Of a stretch of DNA of 53,725 nt, positions 42,819 through 53,027 are shown piece after piece (the stretch's first letter is position 1; each line of letters begins with the position of its first letter). A program made the translations under genes and the position numbers. Source of the stretch: Neptunomonas sp. (lineage in GTDB: Bacteria; Pseudomonadota; Gammaproteobacteria; Pseudomonadales; Balneatricaceae); NCBI RefSeq assembly GCF_016744175.1, contig NZ_JADGEV010000001.1:149973-203697 (forward strand), read 5' to 3'. Under the pieces are notes generated by a model. The model made no database searches and had not been told where the DNA came from. It worked only from the letters and a program-made list of their open reading frames with translations.

Positions 42819-45431
42819 TTATTTTAACTGCTTGATTGTTTCTAAAGTATCTTTGATCTCGGGGCTATTTGGTGCAAGAAGTAATGCTTTTTCTGCGTAT
42901 GCTTGTGCTTGTTGTAGGTCTGTATCTTTCAATAACCATGCTAGATTATTTAAAATGACAGGATTGTTATTTTCAATATCAACAGACTTCTTGTAAGCAG
43001 AGATGGCGGCTTGGTTTTCATTGTTTTTAAGGTGCAGACCACCTAGGAGGGCAAGCAAGTTAGCGTTGTTGGGTTGTGACTCTAAGGCCCTTGTTATAAA
43101 TTGAATGGCCCCGCTGTCATCACCTAGCTTCCAGTATGTGTGTAGAATTTTTTTAGCAATAGTGTCATTCGAATTTTGTGAAAATACATCAAGATAAAGC
43201 TTTAGAGATGTATTGAAATCACCTTCTAGGGAGCTTATGTCTGCTCGAAGGATTTTGTTGTAAATATTGTTGGCTGCGATGCTATCAGCAGTGTTTAGGT
43301 ATTCGTTCGCTTTTACTAGGTCTCGTTCCTGAATTGATATTTCTACAAGAGCAAGAAGGGCGGGTAAGAATTGAGCATTTCTTTCGATTGATACGTGCAA
43401 TGCATTTTTGGCTTCAGCATTTTTATTGAGAGCCTGAAGCGCAGTGTATTTAAGGTAGTGAGGAAGTGAGGAATTGTCCACAAGGCTTATCGATGTGTTG
43501 TACTCCTCGAGTGCTCTATCATATTCTCTTAGCATCATTCTCGCGTTACCCAAAGCAATAAAAACCAGTGGGTTTTTATTGTCTTTGAAGTTAGAGAGCT
43601 CCCTAATAGCAAGAGAGGGCTTACCTTTTTTGAGTAGAAGCTTGGCAAGCGTGATTCCCGCTCTTTCATTGTCTTTAGTAATATCTTTAGCTTTTATCAG
43701 TAGAGATTCTGCCCGATCCAATTTCTGGGTATTTATAAGATGTTCGGCATATTCGATCATTAGTTCAGAATTGTTCGGATTCGATTTAAGAGCAGTTTCA
43801 AAGAGGTTATTGGCTTTTTGTGCTTCTCCTTTTCTAATAGCTATTATGGCTAGCTGTCGTAAGGCAGGTGCGTAGCCGGGTTTAGCTTCGATAGATTCAT
43901 TGAATAATCTTTCGGCTTCGGGGAAGTTGCCGTCTATTAAATGAATGGTACCAGATAGACTTTTAAGCTGAGCAGTTTCTTGTTGCTCTTTGGGTAGCGC
44001 GTCGATTATTTTAAAGGCATTTTGGAAGTTTTCTGCTTTCAAGTTGGCTTGAACTATGGCCAGTTGAGCTGCAGAGTATTGTTTGCTTGTTTTAGGAATT
44101 TTATTTAATTCTGCTATCGCGCCATCGTAATTGTTTTGAGCAATCAGACTTCGTGCTAACCCTATTAGCAAAGCGCTTTCGTCAGGTTTCTGCTCTAGTG
44201 CCTTGGCATAGTAGCGGCTGCTTTCTTCAGGGTTGCCATTAATTAGTGCAGCATTAGCCATTAATGCAAGAGAGGGAAGATCCGGATTTTCATTTGCCAA
44301 AACAGATTTTAAAGTATCAAGTGCGCGGTCAGGGTCGTTCTTTAAAACTTGAACGAGTCCAAGTAGGCGTCTCGATTGAATATGATTAGGAAACTTGTTA
44401 GAAAATTCATTTAGCTGCCGCTCTGCCTGCTCAAAATTTTTCTCTTCAGCATTGACTGTCCCTAAAAGAAGTAATATGCCTGGGAAGTTGTCGCTGTAGC
44501 CAATGATTTGTTCACCAAAAGCTTTAGCTGCGGTGTAGTTTTTATCATGCAGTGCTATAAATGCTTGTGTGTAAATGAGCTTAACATCTTTGGCTATCAT
44601 GTTTTTATAATAGCCTTTATTGAGTGCGCTCATTTCGTCTTTTGCTTTATCCATATCTCCTGACGTTATGTATGTGAATGCAAGGTTCCTGCTCACAATA
44701 AATTGTAAGTAATTCTTTTTATTCGTGATGTGTTTTTTTGCTTGTAGTAATGAATCAATAGATTCGTTTGTCTTTTTCTGGATGCTATCAATATCAGCCT
44801 TCGTGATCCAGGCACGTATATTGTCGCTATTTTTATCGATGGCTTCGCTAATCAGAGTAGATGCTTTATCAAAATCTTTACTGGCCATCGCAATTCTAGC
44901 AAGACCTTGGCGAGCTCTGCTTGAATCGGGGTTTAGGCTAAGGGTGTTCGAAAAATGTTTGTTTGCAGTCGAAATATCTCCTAGCTGTAGGTATGCCTCG
45001 CCTAGAAAAATATTCTTTTCAGCCTGTAAGGCTGGTGTATCTGTATCAACGGGTTGGAACTTTGTTATTACTTCTTCAGAGCTACCTTGAAGTAAAAGAG
45101 ACTCCCCCAGCAGTGGAAGGATAGCGTCTTTATTGTTGCTTGATTCAAGCGCCTTTTTGAATTCAATTGATGCTGTACGAGAGTTGCCAGTAGTTAGAAA
45201 AATTTTGCCTAAAAGTAAGCGGGCTTCACTGTAGCTGGAATTCTGTTGAAGAGCGTTCTTTAATTCGATTTCACTGGTTTTAAAGTCTTGTGCATCAAAG
45301 CTTTTTTGAGCATTTTTGAGGTGTTGCTCAGGTGTTGTTGAGGAGCCGTTACAGCCTTGAATGACAAGAAGTGCTGCTAAACTAGTAGTTGCGATGAGTG
45401 CTTTGGTATGGGCTTTAAGGCGGCTTGGCAT
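42819..45431 (-). CDS. prsT: PEP-CTERM system TPR-repeat lipoprotein PrsT
   Basis: This 870-aa lipoprotein has a signal peptide with lipidation cysteine C27 (LLVIQGCNGS; glutamine at -2 is slightly atypical). Some twenty TPR repeats fill residues 35-865, such as PEQHLKNAQKSFDAQDFKTS, ARLLLGKIFLTTGNSRTASI and PVILNNLAWLLKDTDLQQAQ. The N-terminus and length fit the PEP-CTERM TPR lipoprotein family (TIGR02917), which in XrtA genomes is found with prsK and prsR, as here. It probably scaffolds export or assembly at the envelope. AGGAAGAG precedes the ATG, and TATAAT about 40 bases further upstream may be its -10 box. Confidence 0.93.
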   Translation of the reverse strand: MPSRLKAHTKALIATTSLAALLVIQGCNGSSTTPEQHLKNAQKSFDAQDFKTSEIELKNALQQNSSYSEARLLLGKIFLTTGNSRTASIEFKKALESSNNKDAILPLLGESLLLQGSSEEVITKFQPVDTDTPALQAEKNIFLGEAYLQLGDISTANKHFSNTLSLNPDSSRARQGLARIAMASKDFDKASTLISEAIDKNSDNIRAWITKADIDSIQKKTNESIDSLLQAKKHITNKKNYLQFIVSRNLAFTYITSGDMDKAKDEMSALNKGYYKNMIAKDVKLIYTQAFIALHDKNYTAAKAFGEQIIGYSDNFPGILLLLGTVNAEEKNFEQAERQLNEFSNKFPNHIQSRRLLGLVQVLKNDPDRALDTLKSVLANENPDLPSLALMANAALINGNPEESSRYYAKALEQKPDESALLIGLARSLIAQNNYDGAIAELNKIPKTSKQYSAAQLAIVQANLKAENFQNAFKIIDALPKEQQETAQLKSLSGTIHLIDGNFPEAERLFNESIEAKPGYAPALRQLAIIAIRKGEAQKANNLFETALKSNPNNSELMIEYAEHLINTQKLDRAESLLIKAKDITKDNERAGITLAKLLLKKGKPSLAIRELSNFKDNKNPLVFIALGNARMMLREYDRALEEYNTSISLVDNSSLPHYLKYTALQALNKNAEAKNALHVSIERNAQFLPALLALVEISIQERDLVKANEYLNTADSIAANNIYNKILRADISSLEGDFNTSLKLYLDVFSQNSNDTIAKKILHTYWKLGDDSGAIQFITRALESQPNNANLLALLGGLHLKNNENQAAISAYKKSVDIENNNPVILNNLAWLLKDTDLQQAQAYAEKALLLAPNSPEIKDTLETIKQLK

Positions 45432-45647
45432 TTGTAACGCTCTTCCTTGTGAACTTTAAGGGTATTATATTTAACATTAGTATGTAGCTAAAACAATATC
45501 GTTAGTTATTTTTGACATTATTCTTGCTGCTTTGTGAGGTGAGGGCTAATCTTTTAATAAACAATCATGCTGTAATTCTACCTGGGGCAATCGGGCTAGA
45601 GCTATCGGGATGTGCTTAACATAACACTAGTATGGATGGTCATAGGC

Positions 45648-46397
45648 ATGGTAGGTACTTTAGCAGAAAATTTTCAGCGATATTTTACAGTTGATTTTGC
45701 CTTTGATGAGCATGTGAAGAGTGAAGTGTTTCGGACACGATTTAATGTTTATTGCAAAGAATTTGAATATGAATCTGTGGAGAACTTCCCGGATGAGCAA
45801 GAGTTTGATGATTATGATCAGTTTTCTTTGCATTGTGTTATTAGGCATAAAGAGTCGGGTGTTGCTGCGGGGTGTGTAAGATTGGTTCCTGCAGAAATTG
45901 AAAAACTGTCTTCTCTCCTGCCATTTGAGAAATACTGTTTAGATAGTATAGATCATGAGTTTGTTGATGGGTTGTCTCTTGATAGGAATACTGTTTGTGA
46001 AATTTCGCGACTGGCAGTAGATAGTTCTTTTAGACGACGACCCAATGAGGGTGTTGACCGTTTTGGTAATGCTCGAGAACTAACATTTGGTGATGAGGAA
46101 CGACGTGTTTTTCCATTAATTGCAGTATCTGCTTTTCTAGCATCAACATCATTAACTGTATTGACGAAAAGGACAAATGTCTTCGCAATGATGGAACCAT
46201 TCCTGCCTAGGCTTTTGAAGCGATCTGGTATCGTATTTCATCGTGCTGGCCGTGATGTGGATTATCATGGTGTAAGAGCTCCTTACTTCATTACGACGCA
46301 GTCAGCATTAGATAATATGAAGCCAGAATTGAAAGAGCTGTATGAAGCTATTCATACTAAGATTTGTGCCGAATATAGATCTTTTTTTCCAGAGTAG
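45648..46397 (+). CDS. PEP-CTERM/exosortase system-associated acyltransferase (long-chain N-acyl amino acid synthase type)
   Basis: This 249-aa GNAT-fold protein is related to acyl-homoserine-lactone synthases. It has VFRTRFNVYCKEFEYE, HCVIRHKESGVAAGCVRLVP, and VCEISRLAVDSSFRRR, where the E-x-SRLAV segment is the signature. It matches the exosortase-associated acyltransferase family (TIGR03694), members of which have been shown to make long-chain N-acyl amino acids. It probably takes an acyl chain from a carrier protein and acylates an amino acid. ATG 45648 follows GGATGG; in-frame starts at 45612 and 45636 are less likely. It is divergent from prsT. Confidence 0.88.
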   Translation: MVGTLAENFQRYFTVDFAFDEHVKSEVFRTRFNVYCKEFEYESVENFPDEQEFDDYDQFSLHCVIRHKESGVAAGCVRLVPAEIEKLSSLLPFEKYCLDSIDHEFVDGLSLDRNTVCEISRLAVDSSFRRRPNEGVDRFGNARELTFGDEERRVFPLIAVSAFLASTSLTVLTKRTNVFAMMEPFLPRLLKRSGIVFHRAGRDVDYHGVRAPYFITTQSALDNMKPELKELYEAIHTKICAEYRSFFPE

Positions 46398-46532
46398 ATT
46401 GTTTGCATCTCATTCATTTGTCGTGCCAGTAATGCTTAGTCGTATGTGCTAGCTTTTTGAGACATGCTTGTCTGCTCGAATAAATCCCTAAATTCAGTAT
46501 GGTTTTAACGAAAAGAATGTTGGGGTAATGAA

Positions 46533-47435
46533 TTAGGCGGGAGAGTTAAGGGGTGTTAGAGATATAAGCGAGCTGAAGAGTAAAAATTGACAGTTTACGA
46601 TGCCGTAGCACTCGTAAGTTTGTAGTGCAGAGGTGCTCTTCTCGCTTTGGAATGGCTTAACTAATATGTGGAGGCTGTCGTTACTTTTTAAGTACGATAG
46701 ACGATTTCTATCAATACTTATTTTGTGTGACGTATAAACCATAGGGTTTCGTTTAAAGTCTAGTTTTTCTTTGATAGCTTTCTCTAATAAAGCGCACGAA
46801 ATGAGCGAGCAGGGAAAAATCTCTGGAAAATTAGCTTTCCCTTCGATTTCATCAAAAAAAATCGATTGTTCAACAAGAGAGCCTGATAAAAAGTTTTTCG
46901 CATTACTGGTGTTCATAAATTTTCTTTTAATGAAAAACCCCGTGTCCTCTAAAAACTCTCTGTCAGAAGAGCTTTGTAGTTTACTTAAGTCGGGTAAATT
47001 GAGAGAGGGTAGAAATAAAGGGCGAGTAGATTCTTTTTTATACCCCATCATGCAAAGCTTTCCGGAAGATTTGATGCTGACTCTATTGCTAAGCGTGGGA
47101 TTGTTGGTGTCGTTAGTGAATAAGCTTTTGTTAATTTTTATTTCAACTTCTTGTTCGGGCTTTACAGGGTTGGCAAATGAGAACTGGTAGTTGCTGTATT
47201 GCAGGTTGTGTTGGGAAATTAAGATTTCTTCTTGGTTTTTGGATCGATGATCCCTAATAGCTCCTTCAATGAACTCTTCTAATTGAAAGCCTAATGCGAT
47301 TGGCCCGTTGAAAGGGTTTTTGAAGATTTGCTCCCACTTTTTTTTGTCATGGAAAAGGTTGAAATCATCTGTGGAATTTCGGGCAACATCTATATGTAAC
47401 AAGCTAAAAGTATTGGCTTTTGTATGTGTGGGCAT
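46533..47435 (-). CDS. Unassigned protein, possibly MaoC-like hotdog fold
   Basis: This 300-aa cytoplasmic protein has no signal peptide. The N-terminal stretch VARNSTDDFNLFHDKKKWEQ followed by NPFNGPIALGFQLEEFIEGA recalls the hydratase helix of MaoC-type hotdog proteins (D..PxH spacing with G-P-I). SNYQFSFANPVKPEQEVEIK resembles the first hotdog beta strands. The C-terminal half may be a second, degenerate unit. If correct, it would bind or modify acyl thioesters, which fits its position next to the N-acyl amino acid synthase. The fold call is my inference. AAGGA precedes the ATG. Confidence 0.55.
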   Translation of the reverse strand: MPTHTKANTFSLLHIDVARNSTDDFNLFHDKKKWEQIFKNPFNGPIALGFQLEEFIEGAIRDHRSKNQEEILISQHNLQYSNYQFSFANPVKPEQEVEIKINKSLFTNDTNNPTLSNRVSIKSSGKLCMMGYKKESTRPLFLPSLNLPDLSKLQSSSDREFLEDTGFFIKRKFMNTSNAKNFLSGSLVEQSIFFDEIEGKANFPEIFPCSLISCALLEKAIKEKLDFKRNPMVYTSHKISIDRNRLSYLKSNDSLHILVKPFQSEKSTSALQTYECYGIVNCQFLLFSSLISLTPLNSPA

Positions 47436-47674
47436 GCTGCTGTCCTTGGAGTCAGGCCTAGTTAAATTGGATGATATAGTAAGAAATGTCTTATCAAAAC
47501 AGGAAAAAAGTCGGGTTCTGATGTATATTTACTATTCAGCTGTAGGTCATTTCAGGATGGTATCCTAGCTCTTAATCGTAATATAAAATCTATAGCGTTT
47601 ATATAAAATGCTACCTTTTATTACAAAATGAAAAATGAAGTTTACGTTTACAATTGTTAAGTAGGGAATCGTTC

Positions 47675-49165
47675 ATGGATAAAGTCAATGCTCGTTATGA
47701 TAGATCTGATTCAGCTCGTGAGAGTGTCGAATCTAGAGCATCTGCTCAGCGGGTAAAGTTGCGCTTCTGTCATGGAAAATTTCGTGTTTTTGGGCATTAT
47801 GTTCATGCGCAGTTTTTGTTGTTGGCCTTTTTTGAGTTTGCACTTCTAGGCTTCTTGAGTTACTCGGTCCATTTTTCTTTTCTAAAGGAAGGTGAAAGGC
47901 TTTTGGTAAGTGATTTTTCAAGTGTTTTATTGCCTGTGGTACTGGTGTCGTTAAACTTATGTGCAATGGGATTATACGATACACGGCAAAGGCAAGGCTT
48001 GGTAGGTGTTCTTTCTCGCCTTGTGGTGGCTATTGTTATTGGTATCTCGTTGACCGTCGTTATCAATTATTTCTTTCCATATACCTATGGCGGTTATGCC
48101 GTTCTACCTGTAACTGCATTGGTTTCACTGGCTTCCTTGATGCTAGTTAGGGCTCTGTTTTATTCTTTCATTGATGGGAAGGTTTTAAGGCGTCGTATAC
48201 TTGTATTAGGAACAGGAAACAGGGCTTCCTATATAGATAAATTGCGCCGCAAAGCTGACATGAGAGGGGTTGATTTGGTCGGGTTTATACAGCTAAACCC
48301 TGCCGACGAAAGCTTTGTTTCAAAAGAAAGAGTCGTTTCTTCAGGCGGCTGCATCCGTAATTTCGCAATGTTACGTGATGTTGATGAAATTGTTATAGCG
48401 CTAGACGACCGCCGTGTTAAGTTTCCGGTGAAGGAGTTGTTAGATTGTCGCATGAGCGGTATTGATGTAATTGATATGCTTGATTTCTTTGAACGAGAAA
48501 GAGGGCTGATTCAATTAGATCTATTGCAACCTGGATGGCTTATTTTTGCTAAAGGCTTTTCTCCTGATGTATTTCGTGCATTTAAGAAGCGTTCAGTTGA
48601 TATGTTAGTGAGTCTGGGGCTTATAGTTGTTTTCTCTCCTTTTATGCTTCTCACAGCTTTGGCTATATTTATAGAGAGTCGGGGGGCTGGTGATATATTG
48701 TATCGTCAGAAGCGAGTGGGGCGTAATGGTCATGATTTCGATGTTATAAAATTTCGTAGTATGAGAACTGATGCTGAAGCAGATGGCAAAGCTCGCTGGG
48801 CTACTGAGAATGATACCCGCGTAACAGTGGTCGGGAACTTTATTCGAAAGTATAGACTTGATGAGTTGCCGCAGCTTTGGAACGTTTTATCGGGTGATAT
48901 GAGTTTGGTAGGACCTAGGCCTGAAAGACCTGAGTTTGTATCTAGGTTAAATCATTTGAATTCATTGTATGAAGAAAGGCACCGACTGAGCCCGGGAGTT
49001 ACAGGTTGGGCGCAGTTATGCTATCCCTATGGTGCTTCGGACGCAGATTCTATCCAAAAACTTCAGTATGATCTTTATTACATCAAAAACCATAGTATCT
49101 TTTTGGATATGTATATACTTATTCAAACGGTCGAGGTTGTGTTGTTTAAGAAAGGCTCTCGATAG
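47675..49165 (+). CDS. Undecaprenyl-phosphate sugar phosphotransferase (priming glycosyltransferase, PEP-CTERM-associated EpsB type)
   Basis: This 496-aa enzyme attaches the first sugar-1-phosphate to undecaprenyl phosphate and so starts the repeat unit. Residues 35-165 hold four to five transmembrane segments, followed by a Rossmann-like domain (RRRILVLGTGNRASYID). A fifth hydrophobic segment (SVDMLVSLGLIVVFSPFMLL) leads into the bacterial sugar transferase domain with DVIKFRSMRTDAE, KYRLDELPQLWNVLSGDMSL and VGPRPERPEF. The end TGWAQLCYPYGASDADSIQK and YDLYYIKNHS fits the PEP-CTERM-associated subfamily (TIGR03013). AGGGA lies 9 bases before ATG 47675. It is a lone plus-strand gene between minus-strand genes. 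Confidence 0.94.
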   Translation: MDKVNARYDRSDSARESVESRASAQRVKLRFCHGKFRVFGHYVHAQFLLLAFFEFALLGFLSYSVHFSFLKEGERLLVSDFSSVLLPVVLVSLNLCAMGLYDTRQRQGLVGVLSRLVVAIVIGISLTVVINYFFPYTYGGYAVLPVTALVSLASLMLVRALFYSFIDGKVLRRRILVLGTGNRASYIDKLRRKADMRGVDLVGFIQLNPADESFVSKERVVSSGGCIRNFAMLRDVDEIVIALDDRRVKFPVKELLDCRMSGIDVIDMLDFFERERGLIQLDLLQPGWLIFAKGFSPDVFRAFKKRSVDMLVSLGLIVVFSPFMLLTALAIFIESRGAGDILYRQKRVGRNGHDFDVIKFRSMRTDAEADGKARWATENDTRVTVVGNFIRKYRLDELPQLWNVLSGDMSLVGPRPERPEFVSRLNHLNSLYEERHRLSPGVTGWAQLCYPYGASDADSIQKLQYDLYYIKNHSIFLDMYILIQTVEVVLFKKGSR

Positions 49166-49177
49166 TTGAGTTCTTTA

Positions 49178-49199
49178 CAGAGAAGCGTGGGCTTCTCTG
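49178..49199. terminator. Bidirectional hairpin between the priming transferase and prsR
   Basis: CAGAGAAGC and GCTTCTCTG form a perfect 9-bp stem around GTGG, located 12 bases after one stop and 13 bases after the other. It has no long T tract. Confidence 0.7.
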
Positions 49200-49212
49200 C
49201 ATGCCTGAAACG

Positions 49213-50577
49213 TTATTCTGCTTTTGGGTGAAGGTTGTACTTGTCGAGCATGCTATAAAGCGTTGGTCGGGTTATACCTAGGGCTTTGGCAGTATCCGAT
49301 ATACTAAAGTCAGCGTGGTGTAGTGCTCTTTTTATTGCCCTTTTTTCTGCTTCATCTCTTATTTGCTTCAAGTTGAGAGGGGCATAATCAGTTTCTTCTA
49401 AGCATAATTCAAGATCTTCCGTTGTTATAAGTGAGCCGTCTGCCATTATGACAGCTCTCTTTATTTTACTTTCAATCTCTCTGACATTTCCTGGCCAATT
49501 ATAAGTTTCGATAGCTGCAATAGCTTCTGAATCGAACCCTCGGATGGTTTTTCCGTACTCTTTGTTTAGTCGTGTTAAAAACGACTTTGCGAGCAAAAGG
49601 GCATCTCCTTCTCTTTCTTTCAATGAAGGTATTTGTACGGTTATCTCACTTATTCTGTAATACAAATCTTCTCTGAAACGTCCTTCTTTAATGTGCGTAC
49701 CTAAATCTTGGTGTGTGGCACAAACAATGCGGACATCGATGGGGATTTCTACTCTGCCGCCGACTCGTTCAATTACACGTTCTTGGAAAAAACGTAGAAG
49801 TTTAGCTTGAAGCTCAAAGGGAAGGTCGCCAATTTCATCAAGGAAAAGAGTTCCGCCGTTAGCTAATTCAATTTTCCCGATCGTCTGTTTGGTTGCTCCA
49901 GTGAAGGCTCCCTTTTCATGGCCGAATAACTCACTTTCAAGCAGGCTGTCTGGGATGGCTGCGCAATTAATGGCGACTATTTTTTCATTGGCTCTGGGGC
50001 TAAGTTTATGAATGGCCTGAGCGAACAGTTCTTTGCCTGTTCCGCTTGCGCCTAAGAGCAATGTCGTAATGTCAGAGGGGGCAACTTTTTCAATAGTTCT
50101 ACAGGCTTTTAGCATGGGAGGGCTAGCTGCAATGATGCCGTCAAGAGGCATGCTATGATGGCTTTGCTGTAATTGCTTGTTTTCTACTTCAAGTTCATAA
50201 ACTCTGTATGCTCGCTCGACAATTAGTGTAAGAATTTCAGGGTCGGCAGGCTTTTGGTAGAAATCGTATGCGCCTAGAGCAATAGCTTTGACTGCATTTG
50301 TTCTGTCGTTATCGCCTGTGACCACGATGACTTTGCATTCTGGTGTTAGAGAGAGTATCTCTTTCAGTGTTGCAAAGCCTTCAGTTACGCCGCCAGGATC
50401 CGGTGGCAGACCTAAATCAAGTAATACAACACCGGGCTGAAGGCGTCTCAGTTGTGCAATTGCATCTGTTCTTGTTCCACATATAGTTACTTCAAAGCCA
50501 TCAAAGCACCATCGTAATTGGCTTTGTAAGCCCTCATCATCCTCAACGATAAGAAGGTTCTTTTTTGATCCATTCAT
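49213..50577 (-). CDS. prsR: PEP-CTERM system sigma54-dependent response regulator PrsR
   Basis: This 454-aa NtrC-family activator has a receiver domain in residues 5-125 with phospho-acceptor D54 in [10 protein letters not shown]. An AAA+ domain spans 145-380, with Walker A GASGTGKE including K182, the sigma54 contact GAFTGA (223-228) and [15 protein letters not shown] Fis-type helix-turn-helix lies at 410-450 ([20 protein letters not shown]). It matches the PEP-CTERM response regulator family (TIGR02915). It is encoded 29 bases after prsK, with AAGGA before the ATG. Its likely targets are the sigma54 promoters at 40781 and 53102. Confidence 0.96.
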   Translation of the reverse strand: MNGSKKNLLIVEDDEGLQSQLRWCFDGFEVTICGTRTDAIAQLRRLQPGVVLLDLGLPPDPGGVTEGFATLKEILSLTPECKVIVVTGDNDRTNAVKAIALGAYDFYQKPADPEILTLIVERAYRVYELEVENKQLQQSHHSMPLDGIIAASPPMLKACRTIEKVAPSDITTLLLGASGTGKELFAQAIHKLSPRANEKIVAINCAAIPDSLLESELFGHEKGAFTGATKQTIGKIELANGGTLFLDEIGDLPFELQAKLLRFFQERVIERVGGRVEIPIDVRIVCATHQDLGTHIKEGRFREDLYYRISEITVQIPSLKEREGDALLLAKSFLTRLNKEYGKTIRGFDSEAIAAIETYNWPGNVREIESKIKRAVIMADGSLITTEDLELCLEETDYAPLNLKQIRDEAEKRAIKRALHHADFSISDTAKALGITRPTLYSMLDKYNLHPKAE

Positions 50578-50606
50578 ATATTGTTCCTTAGTTGTTCTTA
50601 TAGTGC

Positions 50607-52673
50607 TTAGGATGTGGATTTATTGTGTAGGGGGAGGGTTATAATGAAGGTAGTACCGACCCCCAGTGTGCTTTGGACTTGAATATTGCCGCCAAGGGAG
50701 CGTACCACTTCACGGCTTTCAAACGCTCCAACCCCCATTCCCGTTAATCCTTTAGTAGAATCGAAAGGTTTGAATAGTCTTTGCTGAATGAAATTATCAT
50801 CCATGCCGCATCCAGTATCTATTATCTCAATAATAGCATTAGATGTATCGCAGTTTAACTGTACATCTACATGGCCATCTTCGTTGGTTGCTTCTAAGGC
50901 ATTAAGTACAATATGACCAAAAACATTCGTTAGTTGCTCGTTATCAGCAAATACCGTTGCTTGGATATCGGTTTCTTTAAAAGATGGCTGTGGGTGACGC
51001 ATGCTGAAACGATGTGTGACATTATGGAGGAGCCGCTTTAAGTCAATAGGTACCGGTGTTGTGCCGCGCATTCCGTTACGCATTTGCTCCATTAATCGTG
51101 TCATTCTTGTTACCGAATTGCGCACAGTGAGTATCACATCGTCTACAAACTCAGGCTTGTGTTTATGCTTTTCTGCGTTTGAAACAATGAGCGACTGTTG
51201 GGCTAGAATGTTTTTGAGGTCATGAACTATGTAGGCAGAGAGACGATTAAAGGCTTCAAATTGCTGTGCTTGTATAAGTGCTTGATTTGCTTGATATTGT
51301 GCGAGAAGACTCGCGGCCTGTTTTCCTGCTATTTTGAGTAAGTCTCTATCTTCCCAGTTGATATTTTTTTGGATGTCAGAGTGCTTTACAAGCACGAACC
51401 CATAAGCTTCAGCATTAAAGAGAAGGGGGACTACTAGCCATGCGTTAGGTGTGGCTACAAGTTGCTCTGGTAGCGTTAAATCATCATAAATACCAGGTGT
51501 GAGTCGGTACTCATCTAAATCAATTACCCATTCAGTTCGTTCAAAAAATGTACTAATGCTTTGTAGGTCATTAGGGTTGATCTCTAGCGCAGCCATGTCC
51601 CAATTCGTAAGTAGTTGATAGGTAGAATTGCTATCCCTTCCCCAAATTACAGCGCCTTTACTTTGCACAAGAGAGCCTATAGCGGCGCAGATTCGTTCAG
51701 GGGTTTCGTGCTCGTGTTCTGATAGCTGATGAGTGAATTTTTGCCATTCCTCACGATAATCGTATTTGTAGTTGAAAAAGTGCTTGCTTAATAGCACACG
51801 AGCACTTGATCTGATTTTGTCAGAAAATAAAAGAATGAATAGAAGCAGCCCGGCACCAAAAAGGAATGTTATTTGTAAGACGGATCCCCACGTTCCTCCA
51901 TAATATCGAATGAAATAGCCAGCTGCGGACATGAGTACAAGATAAATGCCTGCACCAGTCAATGTGGCTGTATGGAATGCTACTTGGCGTGAGATTTGTA
52001 AATTTAAAGACCAATTGGGGTTTCTTGTAAGAGAAATGATGATAAGAGGTGCGGCAATTCCGTTGATGATTCCGCGAGCATCCCAGAGTTGTTTGTCTAA
52101 GTTTTTAAAAAGAAGAGCGTCTGCATATATAAAAAAGTCATAGGCAAATATGCTGCCTAGCCCAAGGCATAGGTGTTTCAGAAACCAATGTTGTTCCTTT
52201 GAAGAGTTTCGGTATATTTGTTCTATTAGTAATAGTCCTGATATAGCTAAAAACATCCATGCGATTAAGGATATGTCTTTAAAGTGCGTGTTTAGCTCTA
52301 GGGTTGTGCTGTTAGTTGCGAATATCATTCCGCTTAGTGCTGCGACTACAGATAGTAGAATGAGCGGTGAGTTAGCAAGTTTATTCATAAATGGGTTTGA
52401 TGAGCTTGTATTGTCAGGGGTAATTACTTTCAGTAAGAAAAAACACCATGCGACATTTCGAATTATTTCTGACGCTTGTATGACTTGAGCTGGTATTGAG
52501 TATGTAGAGTAAGATATTGTTATTATTATTGCCCAGGTAGATGTTGCGAGCACTGCAATTTTTATAGGTGTGATGGATTTATTGATTTTGTTAGACGTTA
52601 ATAAAATAACACCTAATATTATGTAAGCAATAAACGCAAATAAGTGGCTGTAAAAACCGACATCCTCGAACAT
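50607..52673 (-). CDS. prsK: PEP-CTERM system membrane histidine kinase PrsK
   Basis: This 688-aa sensor kinase has seven to nine transmembrane helices in residues 8-290, a GAF-like domain (about 315-460), H484 in AYIVHDLKNILAQQSLIVSN as the phospho-acceptor, and an HATPase domain with NALEATNEDGHV, IIDTGCGMDD and GMGVGAFESREVVRSLGG. This matches the PEP-CTERM kinase family (TIGR02916). ATG 52673 places the first helix right at the N-terminus, as is usual, and has GAGAG upstream. The ATG at 52733 would add 20 polar residues and has no ribosome site. It lies directly upstream of prsR in one operon. The signal sensed is unknown. Confidence 0.94.
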   Translation of the reverse strand: MFEDVGFYSHLFAFIAYIILGVILLTSNKINKSITPIKIAVLATSTWAIIITISYSTYSIPAQVIQASEIIRNVAWCFFLLKVITPDNTSSSNPFMNKLANSPLILLSVVAALSGMIFATNSTTLELNTHFKDISLIAWMFLAISGLLLIEQIYRNSSKEQHWFLKHLCLGLGSIFAYDFFIYADALLFKNLDKQLWDARGIINGIAAPLIIISLTRNPNWSLNLQISRQVAFHTATLTGAGIYLVLMSAAGYFIRYYGGTWGSVLQITFLFGAGLLLFILLFSDKIRSSARVLLSKHFFNYKYDYREEWQKFTHQLSEHEHETPERICAAIGSLVQSKGAVIWGRDSNSTYQLLTNWDMAALEINPNDLQSISTFFERTEWVIDLDEYRLTPGIYDDLTLPEQLVATPNAWLVVPLLFNAEAYGFVLVKHSDIQKNINWEDRDLLKIAGKQAASLLAQYQANQALIQAQQFEAFNRLSAYIVHDLKNILAQQSLIVSNAEKHKHKPEFVDDVILTVRNSVTRMTRLMEQMRNGMRGTTPVPIDLKRLLHNVTHRFSMRHPQPSFKETDIQATVFADNEQLTNVFGHIVLNALEATNEDGHVDVQLNCDTSNAIIEIIDTGCGMDDNFIQQRLFKPFDSTKGLTGMGVGAFESREVVRSLGGNIQVQSTLGVGTTFIITLPLHNKSTS

Positions 52674-53010
52674 TGTAGTCGCTCTCGTTGAAGTTACATT
52701 AGGCACTTGTTGATGGGGTGATTGTGCTGTCATTACAAAAGAACAAGTCTAGTCAAAGGTGCGGGATAGTGAAAGGTGTCTTTATTAATCTCCTATAAAT
52801 CTGCGGTAAGCATAATAACTTTAAAGTATATTTATTCGATATTTTAAAAAGATATTGTATCGGGGAAATACAAAGAATCAGTTAATGCTATAATAATTTT
52901 TATTGATGTAGGAAGAGTGGTCTGTCTTGTGACTTTGGTTTGTATTCTCAGATGCAGTTGAGAGTCAGCAAGATGTAACACATTTATGTCTTCAGTTAAC
53001 GATGCTTTGG

Positions 53011-53027
53011 TGTCAGTTTTTTTTACA
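53011..53027 (+). promoter_or_regulatory. Putative PrsR upstream activator site
   Basis: TGTCAGTTTTTTTTACA matches the element at 40692-40708 in 16 of 17 bases. It begins 104 bases before the -12 GC of the sigma54 promoter, almost the same distance as at the PEP-CTERM gene. Confidence 0.6.

Noticed and set aside
43474-43875. Open frame of 133 codons on the plus strand inside prsT
   Set aside because: It is an antisense shadow of the TPR repeats with no ribosome site, signal or recognisable motif.
45512-45528. TTGACA or TGACAT-N5-TTGCT as a promoter for the N-acyl amino acid synthase-type gene
   Set aside because: As sigma70 it has no -10 box at 16-18 bases. As sigma54 the essential GG is GA and there is no T-tract element upstream, so I do not list it as a feature.
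46771-47190. Open frame of 139 codons opposite the hotdog-like gene
   Set aside because: It lies wholly within the minus-strand gene, which has a good ribosome site and start; the plus frame has no recognisable motif.
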